Source: Nocardioides phosphati (lineage in GTDB: Bacteria > Actinomycetota > Actinomycetes > Propionibacteriales > Nocardioidaceae). Taken from it: 64,000 nt of DNA. The stretch is taken from assembly GCF_014646375.1 (NCBI RefSeq), contig NZ_BMNI01000002.1, positions 1 to 64,000 on the forward strand, given 5' to 3'. Both the position numbers and the translations under genes were made by a program. Shown here one piece after another: positions 8,729 through 17,035 of this stretch. The notes below the pieces were generated by a model. That model made no database searches. It worked only from the letters and a program-made list of their open reading frames with translations, and was not told the DNA's origin. Within the stretch, counting starts at the first letter, position 1, and each line of letters starts with the position of its first letter.

Positions 8729-11209
8729 ATGGCACGCCGCAGCACCCCCGCACCGCCCCCGGAGGACTTCGAGGAGCACATCCTCGACATCGACGTCCGC
8801 GACGAGATGCGCTCGTCGTTCCTCGAGTACGCGTACTCCGTCATCTACTCGCGCGCACTGCCCGACGCGCGCGACGGCCTCAAGCCGGTGCAGCGACGGA
8901 TCCTCTACACGATGAACGACATGGGCCTGCGGCCCGACCGCGGGCACGTCAAGAGCGCCCGCGTCGTCGGTGAGGTCATGGGCCGGCTGCACCCCCACGG
9001 CGACTCCGCCATCTACGACGCGATGGTCCGCATGGCCCAGCCGTGGTCGATGCGCGTGCCGTTCATCGACGGCCACGGCAACTTCGGCTCCCCCGACAAC
9101 GGCCCGGCCGCCATGCGTTACACCGAGGCCCGGATGTCGCCGGCCGCCCTGGCGATGACCGCGTCCATCGACGAGGACACCGTCGACTTCAAGCCCAACT
9201 ACGACAGCCGCGAGATGGAGCCCACCGTGCTCCCCTCCGCGCTGCCCAACCTCGTCGTCAACGGCACCACCGGCATCGCGGTCGGCATGGCGACCAACAT
9301 GGCGCCCCACAACCTGGTCGAGACGGTCCAGGCGCTGCGCCACCTGATCACGCACCCGAAGGCGTCGGTCGACGACCTGATGCGCTTCATCCCCGGCCCG
9401 GACCTCCCGACCGGCGGCAAGATCATCGGCCTCGACGGCATCCGCGACGCCTATCTCTCCGGCCGCGGCAGCTTCCGCATGCGGGCCACCGCGCGGATCG
9501 AGACGCAGGGCCGCAAGAAGGCCATCGTCGTCACCGAGATGCCCTACAACGTCGGCATCGAGAAGGTCGTCGAGCGGATGAAGTCGCTCGTCCAGGCGAA
9601 GAAGCTCCAGGGCATCTCCGACGTCAAGGACCTCTCGGACATGGCGAACCCCACGCGCCTGGTGATCGAGGTCAAGAACGGCTTCCACCCCGAGGCGATC
9701 CTCGAGCAGCTCTACAAGCAGACCCCGCTCGAGGAGTCGTTCTCGATCAACGCCGTCTGCCTCGTCGAGGGCCAGCCGCGCACGCTCGGCCTCAAGGAGC
9801 TCCTCGAGGTCTTCCTCGGCCACCGGTTCGACGTCGTACGCCGCCGCTCGGCGTTCCGCCGCAAGAAGGCCGCCGACCGCCTGCACCTGGTCGAGGGGCT
9901 GCTCATCGCGATCCTCGACATCGACGAGGTGATCCAGGTGATCCGCACGTCGGACAACGCGGCGGCCGCCAAGGAGCGCCTCATCGACATCTTCGAGCTG
10001 TCGGAGCTGCAGGCCGAGTACATCCTCGACATGGCCCTGCGCCGCCTGACGAAGTTCTCCCGCCTCGAGCTCGAGAAGGAGCAGGAGGACCTCAAGCGGA
10101 CCATCGAGGAGCTCGACGCGATCCTCAACGACGAGAAGCTGCTGCGGAAGGTCGTCTCCGACGAGCTGGGCGAGGTCGCCAAGACCTTCGGCACCCCGCG
10201 CCGCACGGTCCTGCTCGAGTCGGCCGGCGTCGCGGTCACCAGCGCGGTCCCGCTCGAGGTGGCCGACGACCCGTGCTTCGTCTACCTGTCGTCCTCCGGT
10301 CTCCTCGCGCGTACGACGACGGCCGACGCCCCCGGTGCCGGCGGGCCACGCGGCAAGCACGACGTGATCACCTCCGCGGTGCGTGCGACCGCGCGCGGCG
10401 AGGTCGGCGTGCTCACCTCCCGGGGCCGCGTGCTCAAGCTGGGCGTGCTCGACCTGCCGACGCTGCCGTCGACCGCCAACGATCCCCACCTGACGGGCGG
10501 AGCCCCGGTCTCCGAGTTCGTCTCGCTGGAGGCCGGCGAGCGCGTCCTCGGGCTCACGTCGTTCGCCGAGGGCAGCCTCGGGCTCGCCGTCGGCACCCGC
10601 CAGGGCATCGTGAAGCGGGTCAACCCGGAGTACCTCGCGGCCAAGGACGAGTGGGACTACATCTCCCTCAAGGATGGCGACGAGGTCGTCGGCGCCCTGG
10701 AGATGACCGACCGCGCCGAGACGCTGTGCTTCATCACCACGGACGCGCAGCTGCTCCACTTCACCGCCGAGTCGGTGCGGCCGCAGGGCCGCGCGGGCGG
10801 CGGCATCGCCGGCATCCGGCTCTCCGACGGCGCGCACGTCGCGTGGTTCGGCGCGGTCTCCGACGACGCGGTCGTGGTGACCGCCTCCGGCTCGAGCACC
10901 GCGCTGCCCGGCACCGAGGCCGGCTCGGCCAAGGTCACCCCGTTCACGGAGTACCCGCCCAAGGGCCGCGGCACGGGCGGCGTCCGCTGCCACCGCATGC
11001 TCAAGGGCGAGGACACCCTGGTCTTCGCCTGGGCGGGCGAGCCGCCGGCCCGTGCGGCAGCCGCCAGCGGTGCTGCGGTCGACCTGCCCGAGATCGACCC
11101 GCGGCGCGACGGCTCCGGCGTACCCCTGGCGCAGCCGATCGCCGCGTGCGCCGCTCCGGTCGCGCTGCAGCTCGGCACGCCGGCGCCCACGCCCCCTGTG
11201 GCAGGCTGA
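8729..11209 (+). CDS. parC: DNA topoisomerase IV subunit A
   Basis: An 826-residue type IIA topoisomerase A subunit. The winged-helix/tower core starts at [20 protein letters not shown]; the catalytic tyrosine is Tyr131 in MRYTEAR; the quinolone region [16 protein letters not shown] has unmutated Ser93 and Asp97. The tower coiled coil lies at residues about 375-465. The C-terminal beta-pinwheel (about 490-770) shows only degenerate GyrA-box-like segments and no canonical QRRGGKG, which favours ParC over GyrA. The partner parE lies at 17036-19120. The ATG was chosen over an upstream in-frame Met because the protein alignment begins here. Confidence 0.9.
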   Translation: MARRSTPAPPPEDFEEHILDIDVRDEMRSSFLEYAYSVIYSRALPDARDGLKPVQRRILYTMNDMGLRPDRGHVKSARVVGEVMGRLHPHGDSAIYDAMVRMAQPWSMRVPFIDGHGNFGSPDNGPAAMRYTEARMSPAALAMTASIDEDTVDFKPNYDSREMEPTVLPSALPNLVVNGTTGIAVGMATNMAPHNLVETVQALRHLITHPKASVDDLMRFIPGPDLPTGGKIIGLDGIRDAYLSGRGSFRMRATARIETQGRKKAIVVTEMPYNVGIEKVVERMKSLVQAKKLQGISDVKDLSDMANPTRLVIEVKNGFHPEAILEQLYKQTPLEESFSINAVCLVEGQPRTLGLKELLEVFLGHRFDVVRRRSAFRRKKAADRLHLVEGLLIAILDIDEVIQVIRTSDNAAAAKERLIDIFELSELQAEYILDMALRRLTKFSRLELEKEQEDLKRTIEELDAILNDEKLLRKVVSDELGEVAKTFGTPRRTVLLESAGVAVTSAVPLEVADDPCFVYLSSSGLLARTTTADAPGAGGPRGKHDVITSAVRATARGEVGVLTSRGRVLKLGVLDLPTLPSTANDPHLTGGAPVSEFVSLEAGERVLGLTSFAEGSLGLAVGTRQGIVKRVNPEYLAAKDEWDYISLKDGDEVVGALEMTDRAETLCFITTDAQLLHFTAESVRPQGRAGGGIAGIRLSDGAHVAWFGAVSDDAVVVTASGSSTALPGTEAGSAKVTPFTEYPPKGRGTGGVRCHRMLKGEDTLVFAWAGEPPARAAAASGAAVDLPEIDPRRDGSGVPLAQPIAACAAPVALQLGTPAPTPPVAG

Positions 11210-11214
11210 CCGGC

Positions 11215-11910
11215 ATGCGCCTCGTCACGGCCGCGCTGACGGCCTCCCTCCTGCTGCTCCCCGCCTGCTCCAGCGACGAGGGGAAGCCGAAGGGCGCCTC
11301 GCCGGAGAAGGTGATGGCCGCGGCCGCTGCGAAGCTGGACGCGACCTCGGGGGTCGACCTCGAGCTGACCAGCGCCGGCCTGCCGGACCAGGGCGCGGGC
11401 TTCCTGCTCGTCGGCGGTGACGGCACGGCGGTGCACCCCGACTCCTTCGAGGGCACCCTGAGCGTCAAGGCGATGGGCATCCTCGCCGACGCGCAGGTCA
11501 TCGCCAAGGGCGGCACGGTCTGGATCAAGCAGGCGCTGCTCGGCCCCGGCTTCACCAAGGTCGACCCGCAGGACTACGGCGTGCCGGACCCGGGCAAGCT
11601 GCTCTCGGCCGACGGCGGCGTCTCGGACCTGCTCGCGGAGACCAAGGACCTCGCGGTGGGCGACACCGTCCGCGGCGGCGAGGACAACAAGGAGGTGCTC
11701 ACCGAGTACACCGGCGTGCTGACCTCCGCGCAGATCCACGACGTGCTCGGCATGGGCACCGGCGACTTCAAGGTCCGCTACGAGGTCGACGCCAAGGGGT
11801 TCCTCCGCACCGTCGAGGTCACCGGTGACTTCTACGCCGGCGAGGCCCCGACGACGTACACCGTGCGCCTGGTGCACTACGGCGTCACCAAGGCGATCTC
11901 CGCTCCGTGA
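11215..11910 (+). CDS. lprG: LppX/LprAFG-family lipoprotein (LprG-like)
   Basis: A 231-residue lipoprotein with a signal peptide ending in the lipobox LLPAC (Cys18). The mature part begins with a Lys/Ala-rich helix and then the LppX_LprAFG beta-barrel half (SVKAMGILADAQVIAKGGTVWIK). Mycobacterial LprG binds triacylated glycolipids and triacylglycerol and hands them to the exporter P55. The gene is 5 nt after parC and its stop overlaps the start of a P55-like MFS gene (GTGA), the same gene pair as lprG-Rv1410c, which supports the assignment. Confidence 0.85.
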   Translation: MRLVTAALTASLLLLPACSSDEGKPKGASPEKVMAAAAAKLDATSGVDLELTSAGLPDQGAGFLLVGGDGTAVHPDSFEGTLSVKAMGILADAQVIAKGGTVWIKQALLGPGFTKVDPQDYGVPDPGKLLSADGGVSDLLAETKDLAVGDTVRGGEDNKEVLTEYTGVLTSAQIHDVLGMGTGDFKVRYEVDAKGFLRTVEVTGDFYAGEAPTTYTVRLVHYGVTKAISAP

Positions 11911-13670
11911 CCCAGCCCGTGACCAGCCCCGTCGCCGGCGCCCGCCGGCCGTCGGCGCTCCTCACCCTGGCGGCCGTCGCGGTGGCGTTCGCCGCCGCTG
12001 ACACCTACGTCGTCGTCCTGGCCCTGCCGGAGATGATGGCCTCCTTCGGCATCGCCATCACCGAGCTGCAGCGCGCCGCCCCGATCGTCTCCGGCTTCCT
12101 CCTCGGGTACGTCGCGATGCTCCCGCTCATCGGTCGCCTCGCGGACCTGCGCGGCCGGCTTCCGGTGCTCACCCTCTGCCTCGGCATCTTCGCGGTGGGC
12201 TCCTTCGTCACGGCGTTCTCCGTCGGCTTCGGGCCGCTGGTCGCTGGGCGCTTCCTGCAGGGCGTCGGTGGTGGCGGCCTGGTGCCGGCGACGCTCGCGC
12301 TGGTCGCGGACCTCTATCCCCCGTCACGTCGCGCCGTGCCGCTCGGAGCGGTCTCCGCCGTCCAGGAGATCGGCAGCGTCGTCGGTCCGCTCTTCGGTGC
12401 GGTCGTGCTGGCGCTGGCGTTCTGGCAGGTCATCTTCGTGATCAACGTGGTCGTCGCCGTCGCGCTGCTGGTCGGCCTCCGGATCCTGGCCGCGCGCGGT
12501 GCCGCGCCCGCGGCGGAGGGCACCCCGGCTGCTGGACGAGGCTCCGCACTGCGGCACCTCGACTGGCTCTCGCTCGCGTTGCTCGCGGTGGCAGTCGCGG
12601 CCGACCTGCTGCTCGTGCTGCGGCCTCCGGTGGTGCAGCGCGACCTCTTCTGGGGCCAGCTCTTCATCCCGTACGCCGGCGGCTCCGACTGGACCACTCC
12701 CCTCGGCATCGCCGTGGTCACCGCCCTCGTCGCGCTGCTGCTGCGGTGCACGTTCGCGCGGCGGCCACTGGTCGAGGTACGCGGGTGGGTGGGGGCGCTG
12801 CGACAGGCCGACGTGACCGGTGCGCTGCTGCTCGCGGTGGCGCTGGGCGGTGTCGTGCTGGCGTTCGCGACGGCCGACCCCGCGGTGCAGCTCTTCGCGC
12901 CGCAGGGCCACTGGTACCTCCTGGGCTCGGCACTCGCGCTGCTCACCCTCCTCGTGCACCTGCGCCGCGCCGAGAACCCGCTGATCCGCCTGGACAGCCT
13001 CCGCGCGCGGCCGGCGTGGGGCGCGCTGCTGGTCAGCTTCCTGGTGGGCGCGGCCCTGATCGCGGCGCTCGTCGACATCCCGATCTTCGCCCGCACGACC
13101 CGCTACCCCGACTCGCAGCTGATGGCCGCGCTGGTGCTGGTGCGGTTCCTCGCGGCGCTGCCCGTCGGCGCCTGGCTCGGCGGGCTCGCGACACGGCGCT
13201 TCGGCACGGCCTGGGTCGCGACCACCGGCCTGCTCGCCGCCGCCTGCGGCTTCGGCCTGATGGCGCAGTGGGACGGCGCCACGCTGGCCTCCGTCGTCGT
13301 CCCGACGCTGGCGCTCGTCCTCTGCGGCCTGGGCTTCGGCCTCGCGCTCGCCCCGGTCACCACCGCGCTGCTCGGGCACACGCCGGCCGACTCCCACGGC
13401 GTGAGCGCGGCACTCGCCGTCGTCGCGCGGATGGTCGGCATGCTGGTCGGCCTCTCGACCCTGACCGCGGTCGGCCTCCACCGCTTCCACGTCGCCCTCG
13501 AGGGCGGCAGCTCGGCCTCCGCCGCCGCGCTCGTCCAGGAGCAGACGGTCTTCACCGGCGCCGCAGCCTGCGCGACCCTCGGCGCCGTCCTCGCGCTCGT
13601 GCTGCTGCGCGACCCGCATGCCCCGCGGAGGGGCGGCGTTCAGACCCGGGCGTCGAGCCAGGCCAGCTGA
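11907..13670 (+). CDS. MFS exporter of the P55 (Rv1410c) type
   Basis: A 587-residue major facilitator with about 14 transmembrane segments. The loop GRLADLRGRLPVL between TM2 and TM3 matches the MFS motif A. GTG at 11907 overlaps the lprG stop by 4 nt. The coupling to an LprG-like lipoprotein argues for lipid export across the envelope rather than a generic drug efflux role, though drug resistance phenotypes are also known for P55. Its 3' end overlaps the convergent esterase gene by 31 bp. Confidence 0.85.
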   Translation: MTQPVTSPVAGARRPSALLTLAAVAVAFAAADTYVVVLALPEMMASFGIAITELQRAAPIVSGFLLGYVAMLPLIGRLADLRGRLPVLTLCLGIFAVGSFVTAFSVGFGPLVAGRFLQGVGGGGLVPATLALVADLYPPSRRAVPLGAVSAVQEIGSVVGPLFGAVVLALAFWQVIFVINVVVAVALLVGLRILAARGAAPAAEGTPAAGRGSALRHLDWLSLALLAVAVAADLLLVLRPPVVQRDLFWGQLFIPYAGGSDWTTPLGIAVVTALVALLLRCTFARRPLVEVRGWVGALRQADVTGALLLAVALGGVVLAFATADPAVQLFAPQGHWYLLGSALALLTLLVHLRRAENPLIRLDSLRARPAWGALLVSFLVGAALIAALVDIPIFARTTRYPDSQLMAALVLVRFLAALPVGAWLGGLATRRFGTAWVATTGLLAAACGFGLMAQWDGATLASVVVPTLALVLCGLGFGLALAPVTTALLGHTPADSHGVSAALAVVARMVGMLVGLSTLTAVGLHRFHVALEGGSSASAAALVQEQTVFTGAAACATLGAVLALVLLRDPHAPRRGGVQTRASSQAS

Positions 13671-14431
13671 GCCGGGAGCACCCGCTTCCAGTAGCCGGCG
13701 TTGTGCGCGCCCGGGCTGAAGCGCACCTTCGCCGACGGCAGCTCACGCCGCAGCTCGGTGACGCCGGGGACGAACGGGTCGCTGGCACCGCAGTCGACAC
13801 GGACGCGGTCGCGGGCGAGCCGGTCGATGCGTGCGTGGTTGCCGAGGATGCCCCAGCGCGCGAAGTCGGTGGGGCCGTCGTACGCGCCGGGCGCGGAGTC
13901 CTCGAAGCGCGACCACAGCGCGGGGCTCGTGGCCACGACGGGTCCGGCGTGGTCGATCTCGGTGGCCAGCATGAGGGCGCCGTAGCCACCCATCGACCAC
14001 CCGAGGAACGCCGGCCGCGCGACGTCGAGCCCCTCCCGCGCCAGCAGCGGCAGGAAGCGGTCGAGCACGAGCGACCGCGGGTCGCGGCCGACGGCACGCG
14101 GGTGCCAGTAGTCGTGGACTCCCCCGTCGATGGCGGCGAGCGCGAAGCGGGCGCCCGAGGCGCGATGGGCGTCGTCGAGGTCGAGCTTGCGACGCCACTG
14201 CTCGGCGCCGGCGTATGCACCGTGGAGGGCGACGACGACCGGCAGCCGGCCCGACGCGCCGTCCGGACGGCTGATCCACCACTCCGCACCGCGGAGGACG
14301 CCGCGCGAGAGGTCACCTCCGTCGCTGTCGGCGCCGGGCACGACCGCGCCCTCGACGAGCGCACCTGCACCCGCGACGACAGCCGCGCCCGCCATCCCGC
14401 CCAGCAGCAGCCCGCGTCGTGTGAGTCCCAC
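13640..14431 (-). CDS. Tat-type secreted alpha/beta hydrolase (esterase family)
   Basis: A 263-residue alpha/beta hydrolase. The N-terminus LTRRGLLLGG with a following hydrophobic stretch is a twin-arginine signal candidate. The nucleophile elbow is GWSMGGYGA; the catalytic Asp is probably in DCGASDPFVPG and the His in FSPGAHNAGYWKR. The layout resembles the esterase D/antigen 85-like family (PF00756). It is convergent with the P55-like gene. Substrate unknown. Confidence 0.8.
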   Translation of the reverse strand: MGLTRRGLLLGGMAGAAVVAGAGALVEGAVVPGADSDGGDLSRGVLRGAEWWISRPDGASGRLPVVVALHGAYAGAEQWRRKLDLDDAHRASGARFALAAIDGGVHDYWHPRAVGRDPRSLVLDRFLPLLAREGLDVARPAFLGWSMGGYGALMLATEIDHAGPVVATSPALWSRFEDSAPGAYDGPTDFARWGILGNHARIDRLARDRVRVDCGASDPFVPGVTELRRELPSAKVRFSPGAHNAGYWKRVLPAQLAWLDARV

Positions 14432-14549
14432 GCGCGCACGCTAGCGCCCACTCCCGGCAGTTGAACTGCTTTTCAAGTGCTGAGGTCGACGTACCACCGT
14501 GCGAACCACGTCATCCCGCCGTCACACCGGGTGGACTAACTTCACGACC

Positions 14550-15044
14550 ATGGGTGACTTCGACGATCTTCTCGCTGCCAACAAGACGTACGCCGCCGAC
14601 TTCGCGCTCGCCGGCTTCGACGGTGTCGCGAAGGCCGGTGTGGCCATCGTGACCTGCATGGACTCGCGCATCGACCCGCTCGGCCTCCTCGGCCTGAAGC
14701 CGGGCGACGCCAAGATCTTCCGCAACCCGGGTGGTCGCGTGACCGAGGCGGCCCTCGAGGCCCTCGTGCTCGGCGCGCACCTGCTCAACGTCAACCGGAT
14801 CCTCGTCATCCCGCACACCAAGTGCGCGATGGCGAAGTTCACCGAGGCCGAGCTCCAGGCCAAGGTCGGCGAGTCGGCGGGTGTCGACGCGTCGTGGCAC
14901 GCCTTCCACCCGATCGCCGACCAGGTCGCGGCCCTCGAGGCCGACATCCACAAGGTCAAGGCGCACCCGCTCATCCCCGACACGGTGAAGGTCGGCGGCT
15001 TCGTCTACAACGTCGACTCCGGCGAGCTCGAGCAGAAGTTCTGA
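14550..15044 (+). CDS. beta-class carbonic anhydrase
   Basis: A 164-residue enzyme interconverting CO2 and bicarbonate. Zinc ligands and the active-site dyad are visible: Cys in TCMDSRIDPL with the Asp-Arg pair, and HTKC about 55 residues later. The sequence FRNPGGRVTEAALEAL is typical of the small actinobacterial beta-CA (Rv1284-like) group. The start at 14550 was chosen because upstream codons in frame lack family similarity. A strong hairpin follows the gene. Confidence 0.92.
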   Translation: MGDFDDLLAANKTYAADFALAGFDGVAKAGVAIVTCMDSRIDPLGLLGLKPGDAKIFRNPGGRVTEAALEALVLGAHLLNVNRILVIPHTKCAMAKFTEAELQAKVGESAGVDASWHAFHPIADQVAALEADIHKVKAHPLIPDTVKVGGFVYNVDSGELEQKF

Positions 15045-15069
15045 CGCCGAGACGTCACGGCGTCACGAC

Positions 15070-15114
15070 AGGGTGAAGGCTTCTCGTCCCATGCTGGCGA
15101 GAAGTCTTCACCCT
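15070..15114. terminator. bidirectional hairpin terminator after carbonic anhydrase
   Basis: A long inverted repeat: AGGGTGAAG-G-CTTCTCG (15070-15086) pairs with CGAGAAG-T-CTTCACCCT (15098-15114), with a single G-T wobble and an 11-nt loop. It lies between convergent genes and can serve both. Confidence 0.85.
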
Positions 15115-15127
15115 GCTGCGTCGAGCC

Positions 15128-15331
15128 CTACTTCGACGGCTTCGGCATGTCGCACTTCACCTTCGGGTTGGCGCCCAGGTAGTTGAGCGGGCCCGCGATG
15201 ACGGTCAGGGCGGTGTCAGCAGTGGTCCGGCAGTTCACGTCACGGTCGTTGGTGATGTAGCCCCGCTGCCACGCAGCGATCACCCCGATGACGAGCCAGA
15301 CGAGCACGACCAGTCCGACGATTCCCCTCAT
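15128..15331 (-). CDS. small membrane or secreted protein, unknown
   Basis: A 67-residue protein: one N-terminal hydrophobic helix (GIVGLVVLVWLVIGVIAA, residues about 3-20), then a polar tail with two cysteines (NCRTT and VKCDM) that could form a disulfide outside the membrane. It has a good ribosome binding site (GAGGAGG). No family recognised. It follows another small membrane protein gene on the same strand. Confidence 0.7.
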   Translation of the reverse strand: MRGIVGLVVLVWLVIGVIAAWQRGYITNDRDVNCRTTADTALTVIAGPLNYLGANPKVKCDMPKPSK

Positions 15332-15345
15332 GGCTGCCTCCTCTC

Positions 15346-15362
15346 GGCACCTGTCCGGTGCC
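15346..15362. terminator. short hairpin between two small membrane genes
   Basis: GGCACC-TGTCC-GGTGCC, a perfect 6-bp stem just upstream of the 67-aa gene start and downstream of the 75-aa gene. It could be a weak terminator. Confidence 0.4.
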
Positions 15363-15385
15363 CAGAAGCGCCTCGGCGTACGCCG

Positions 15386-15613
15386 TCAGGGCGTGTCGCC
15401 GGGCTGGCCCGGCTCCTGCGCGCGGTGCTCCGCGATGCGCTGCTGGATCTCGTCGTACGTGAGGTTGGCGTACGGACGCCGGGGGCTGCGGCGCTGCGCG
15501 TCGGCCTCCAGGATCCCGTTGCGGACCGCGGCCTTGATGATCATGTAGAAGACCCAGACGCTGACGAACCAGAAGAAGACGGTGAGGACGAGGATCTCCA
15601 CGGAGCCGAACAT
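15386..15613 (-). CDS. small membrane protein, unknown
   Basis: A 75-residue protein with one hydrophobic helix (residues about 5-27, ILVLTVFFWFVSVWVFYMII) and a cytosolic tail carrying an Arg-rich patch (AQRRSPRRPY) followed by YDEIQQRIAEHRAQ, a likely amphipathic helix. No family recognised. Divergent from the DUF1697 gene, with 30 bp between starts. Confidence 0.65.
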   Translation of the reverse strand: MFGSVEILVLTVFFWFVSVWVFYMIIKAAVRNGILEADAQRRSPRRPYANLTYDEIQQRIAEHRAQEPGQPGDTP

Positions 15614-15643
15614 GGCTCGACCCTAGCCACTACCGTCGGAGCC

Positions 15644-16177
15644 ATGAGCGATCGGTACGTCGCGCTGCTGCGCGGCATCAACGTGGGCGGCAACAACAAG
15701 ATCGTCATGAAGGAGCTCGCGGAGGCCTTCCGGGAGGCGGGCTACGCCGACGTGTCGACGTACATCAACAGCGGCAACGTGCTCTTCTCCGCGCCGAAGC
15801 GGCCGACGGAGGAGGAGCTCGAGAAGGTCATCACCGACGCGTTCGGGCTGACGATCTCGGTGCTCGTCCGCAGTCACGACGAGATCGCGAAGGTCGTCGC
15901 CAAGGCGCCGAAGGAGCTCGACGACCCCGACGTCCGCCCCGACGTCTACTTCCTGCGCCCCGGCCTCTCCCCCGCCGACGCGCTCGAGCGGATGCCCGAC
16001 CCCAACCCCGACGTCGACCGGCTCTGGAAGGGCCCTGGCGTCCTCTACACGACGCGTGTCGCGGAGCTCGCCAGCAAGAGCCGGCTCACGAAGGTCGTCG
16101 GCACGAAGCTCTACAAGGAGATGTCGGTGCGCAACTGGAACACGACCCGCAAGCTGCTCGCGCTGCTCGAGGCCTAG
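15644..16177 (+). CDS. DUF1697 family protein
   Basis: A 177-residue protein with the family opening YVALLRGINVGGNNKI, then STYINSGNVLFSA and the C-terminal TTRVAELASKSRLTK...MSVRNWNTTRKL. DUF1697 proteins are widespread single-domain proteins of unknown function. Convergent with the thioesterase gene, overlapping by 4 nt. Confidence 0.9.
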   Translation: MSDRYVALLRGINVGGNNKIVMKELAEAFREAGYADVSTYINSGNVLFSAPKRPTEEELEKVITDAFGLTISVLVRSHDEIAKVVAKAPKELDDPDVRPDVYFLRPGLSPADALERMPDPNPDVDRLWKGPGVLYTTRVAELASKSRLTKVVGTKLYKEMSVRNWNTTRKLLALLEA

Positions 16178-16632
16178 GCCCGCGGCCGCCAGCGCTTCCA
16201 CAGCGCGACAGCCTCGGCCCGGACCGTGCCCTCGTGCTCCAGCCGTACGTCGACGGTGACGGCGTCCTCCGACGCCTCACGCACCTCGGCGACCAGGTCG
16301 ACCGTCGCGGTGAGCGGCGCCGGCCGCAGGTAGCGCAGGTCGATGCCCGCGGTGACGAACGCGAAGGGTGCGCCGCCCAGGGGCGCCCAGCCGCGCAGGT
16401 CGGCGTGATGGAACGCCGCGGCCCCGCTGTGGCAGTCGAGCACGGTGGCGATGATGCCGCCGTTGAGGAAGCCGACGCCGTTGTCGTGCTGGGGCCACGG
16501 CGTGAAGCTCGCCGTGACGACGGTGTCGGAGGCGGGGTGGCTCTTGAGGCGCAGCCCGTCGGCGTTGGCAGGCCCACAGCCGAAGCAGCGCGCGTCGGGG
16601 AAGAGCCGGTCCTGGATGGCGAGGTCGGTCAC
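16174..16632 (-). CDS. PaaI-type hotdog-fold thioesterase
   Basis: A 152-residue hotdog protein. It begins with the CFGCGPANADGL motif typical of one PaaI/acyl-CoA thioesterase subgroup; the central helix region is GFLNGGIIATVLDCHSG, with Asp as the likely catalytic acid; FVTAGIDLRYLRPAPL is a typical strand. It would hydrolyse acyl-CoA; the natural substrate is unknown. Confidence 0.82.
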   Translation of the reverse strand: MTDLAIQDRLFPDARCFGCGPANADGLRLKSHPASDTVVTASFTPWPQHDNGVGFLNGGIIATVLDCHSGAAAFHHADLRGWAPLGGAPFAFVTAGIDLRYLRPAPLTATVDLVAEVREASEDAVTVDVRLEHEGTVRAEAVALWKRWRPRA

Positions 16633-16653
16633 CCCGCCAACTTAGGCGATGCG

Positions 16654-17025
16654 TCAGAGCAGGTCGCGCAGCGCCTTGTCGACGAGCGCGCCCGGGAGGT
16701 CGTCGAGGCGCTGCCCGAGGGTGGCCAGGTCGCCGATGGTGGAGACCCGGTCGACCAGCGCATCGGTGTCGGCCACGGCCTCGCCCACGACCACGTCGAG
16801 GAGCAAGGGGCAGTCGACGGCTCCCCCGTCGGGCTCCGGCGGCAGGTCGGGGGTCCAGCAACCGACCTCGGCCACCACCTGAGCGGCCGAGCCGACGCCG
16901 GCGATGCGCGCGTCGACGTACCACCAGAGGTCGCCGACGCCGAGGCGGAGGTGCCCACGACGGGCCTTGAAGCCGCGTGCCTTGAGCTGCTTGAGGACGG
17001 CGGCCCGGGCCGCTGCGGGAGTCAC
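16654..17025 (-). CDS. conserved hypothetical protein
   Basis: A 123-residue soluble protein. The N-terminus ARAAVLKQLKARGFKARRGHLRL followed by LWWYVDARIAG resembles the opening of DUF4304-type proteins, but I am not certain. The C-terminal half is acidic and Leu-rich. It sits 10 bp downstream of the parE stop... on the opposite side of transcription order it is immediately after parE on the minus strand, so it may be co-transcribed. Confidence 0.6.
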   Translation of the reverse strand: MTPAAARAAVLKQLKARGFKARRGHLRLGVGDLWWYVDARIAGVGSAAQVVAEVGCWTPDLPPEPDGGAVDCPLLLDVVVGEAVADTDALVDRVSTIGDLATLGQRLDDLPGALVDKALRDLL

Positions 17026-17035
17026 CGGTCGAGTG

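Noticed and set aside
5899..8973. Very long open frame opposite the Pat-type acetyltransferase gene
   Set aside because: Shadow frame caused by high GC at the third codon position; Arg/Gly/His/Asp-rich, no motif, antisense to a clear gene.
7691..10993. Long minus-strand frame across the acetyltransferase and parC
   Set aside because: Same shadow effect; it overlaps two well-supported genes and has no family features.
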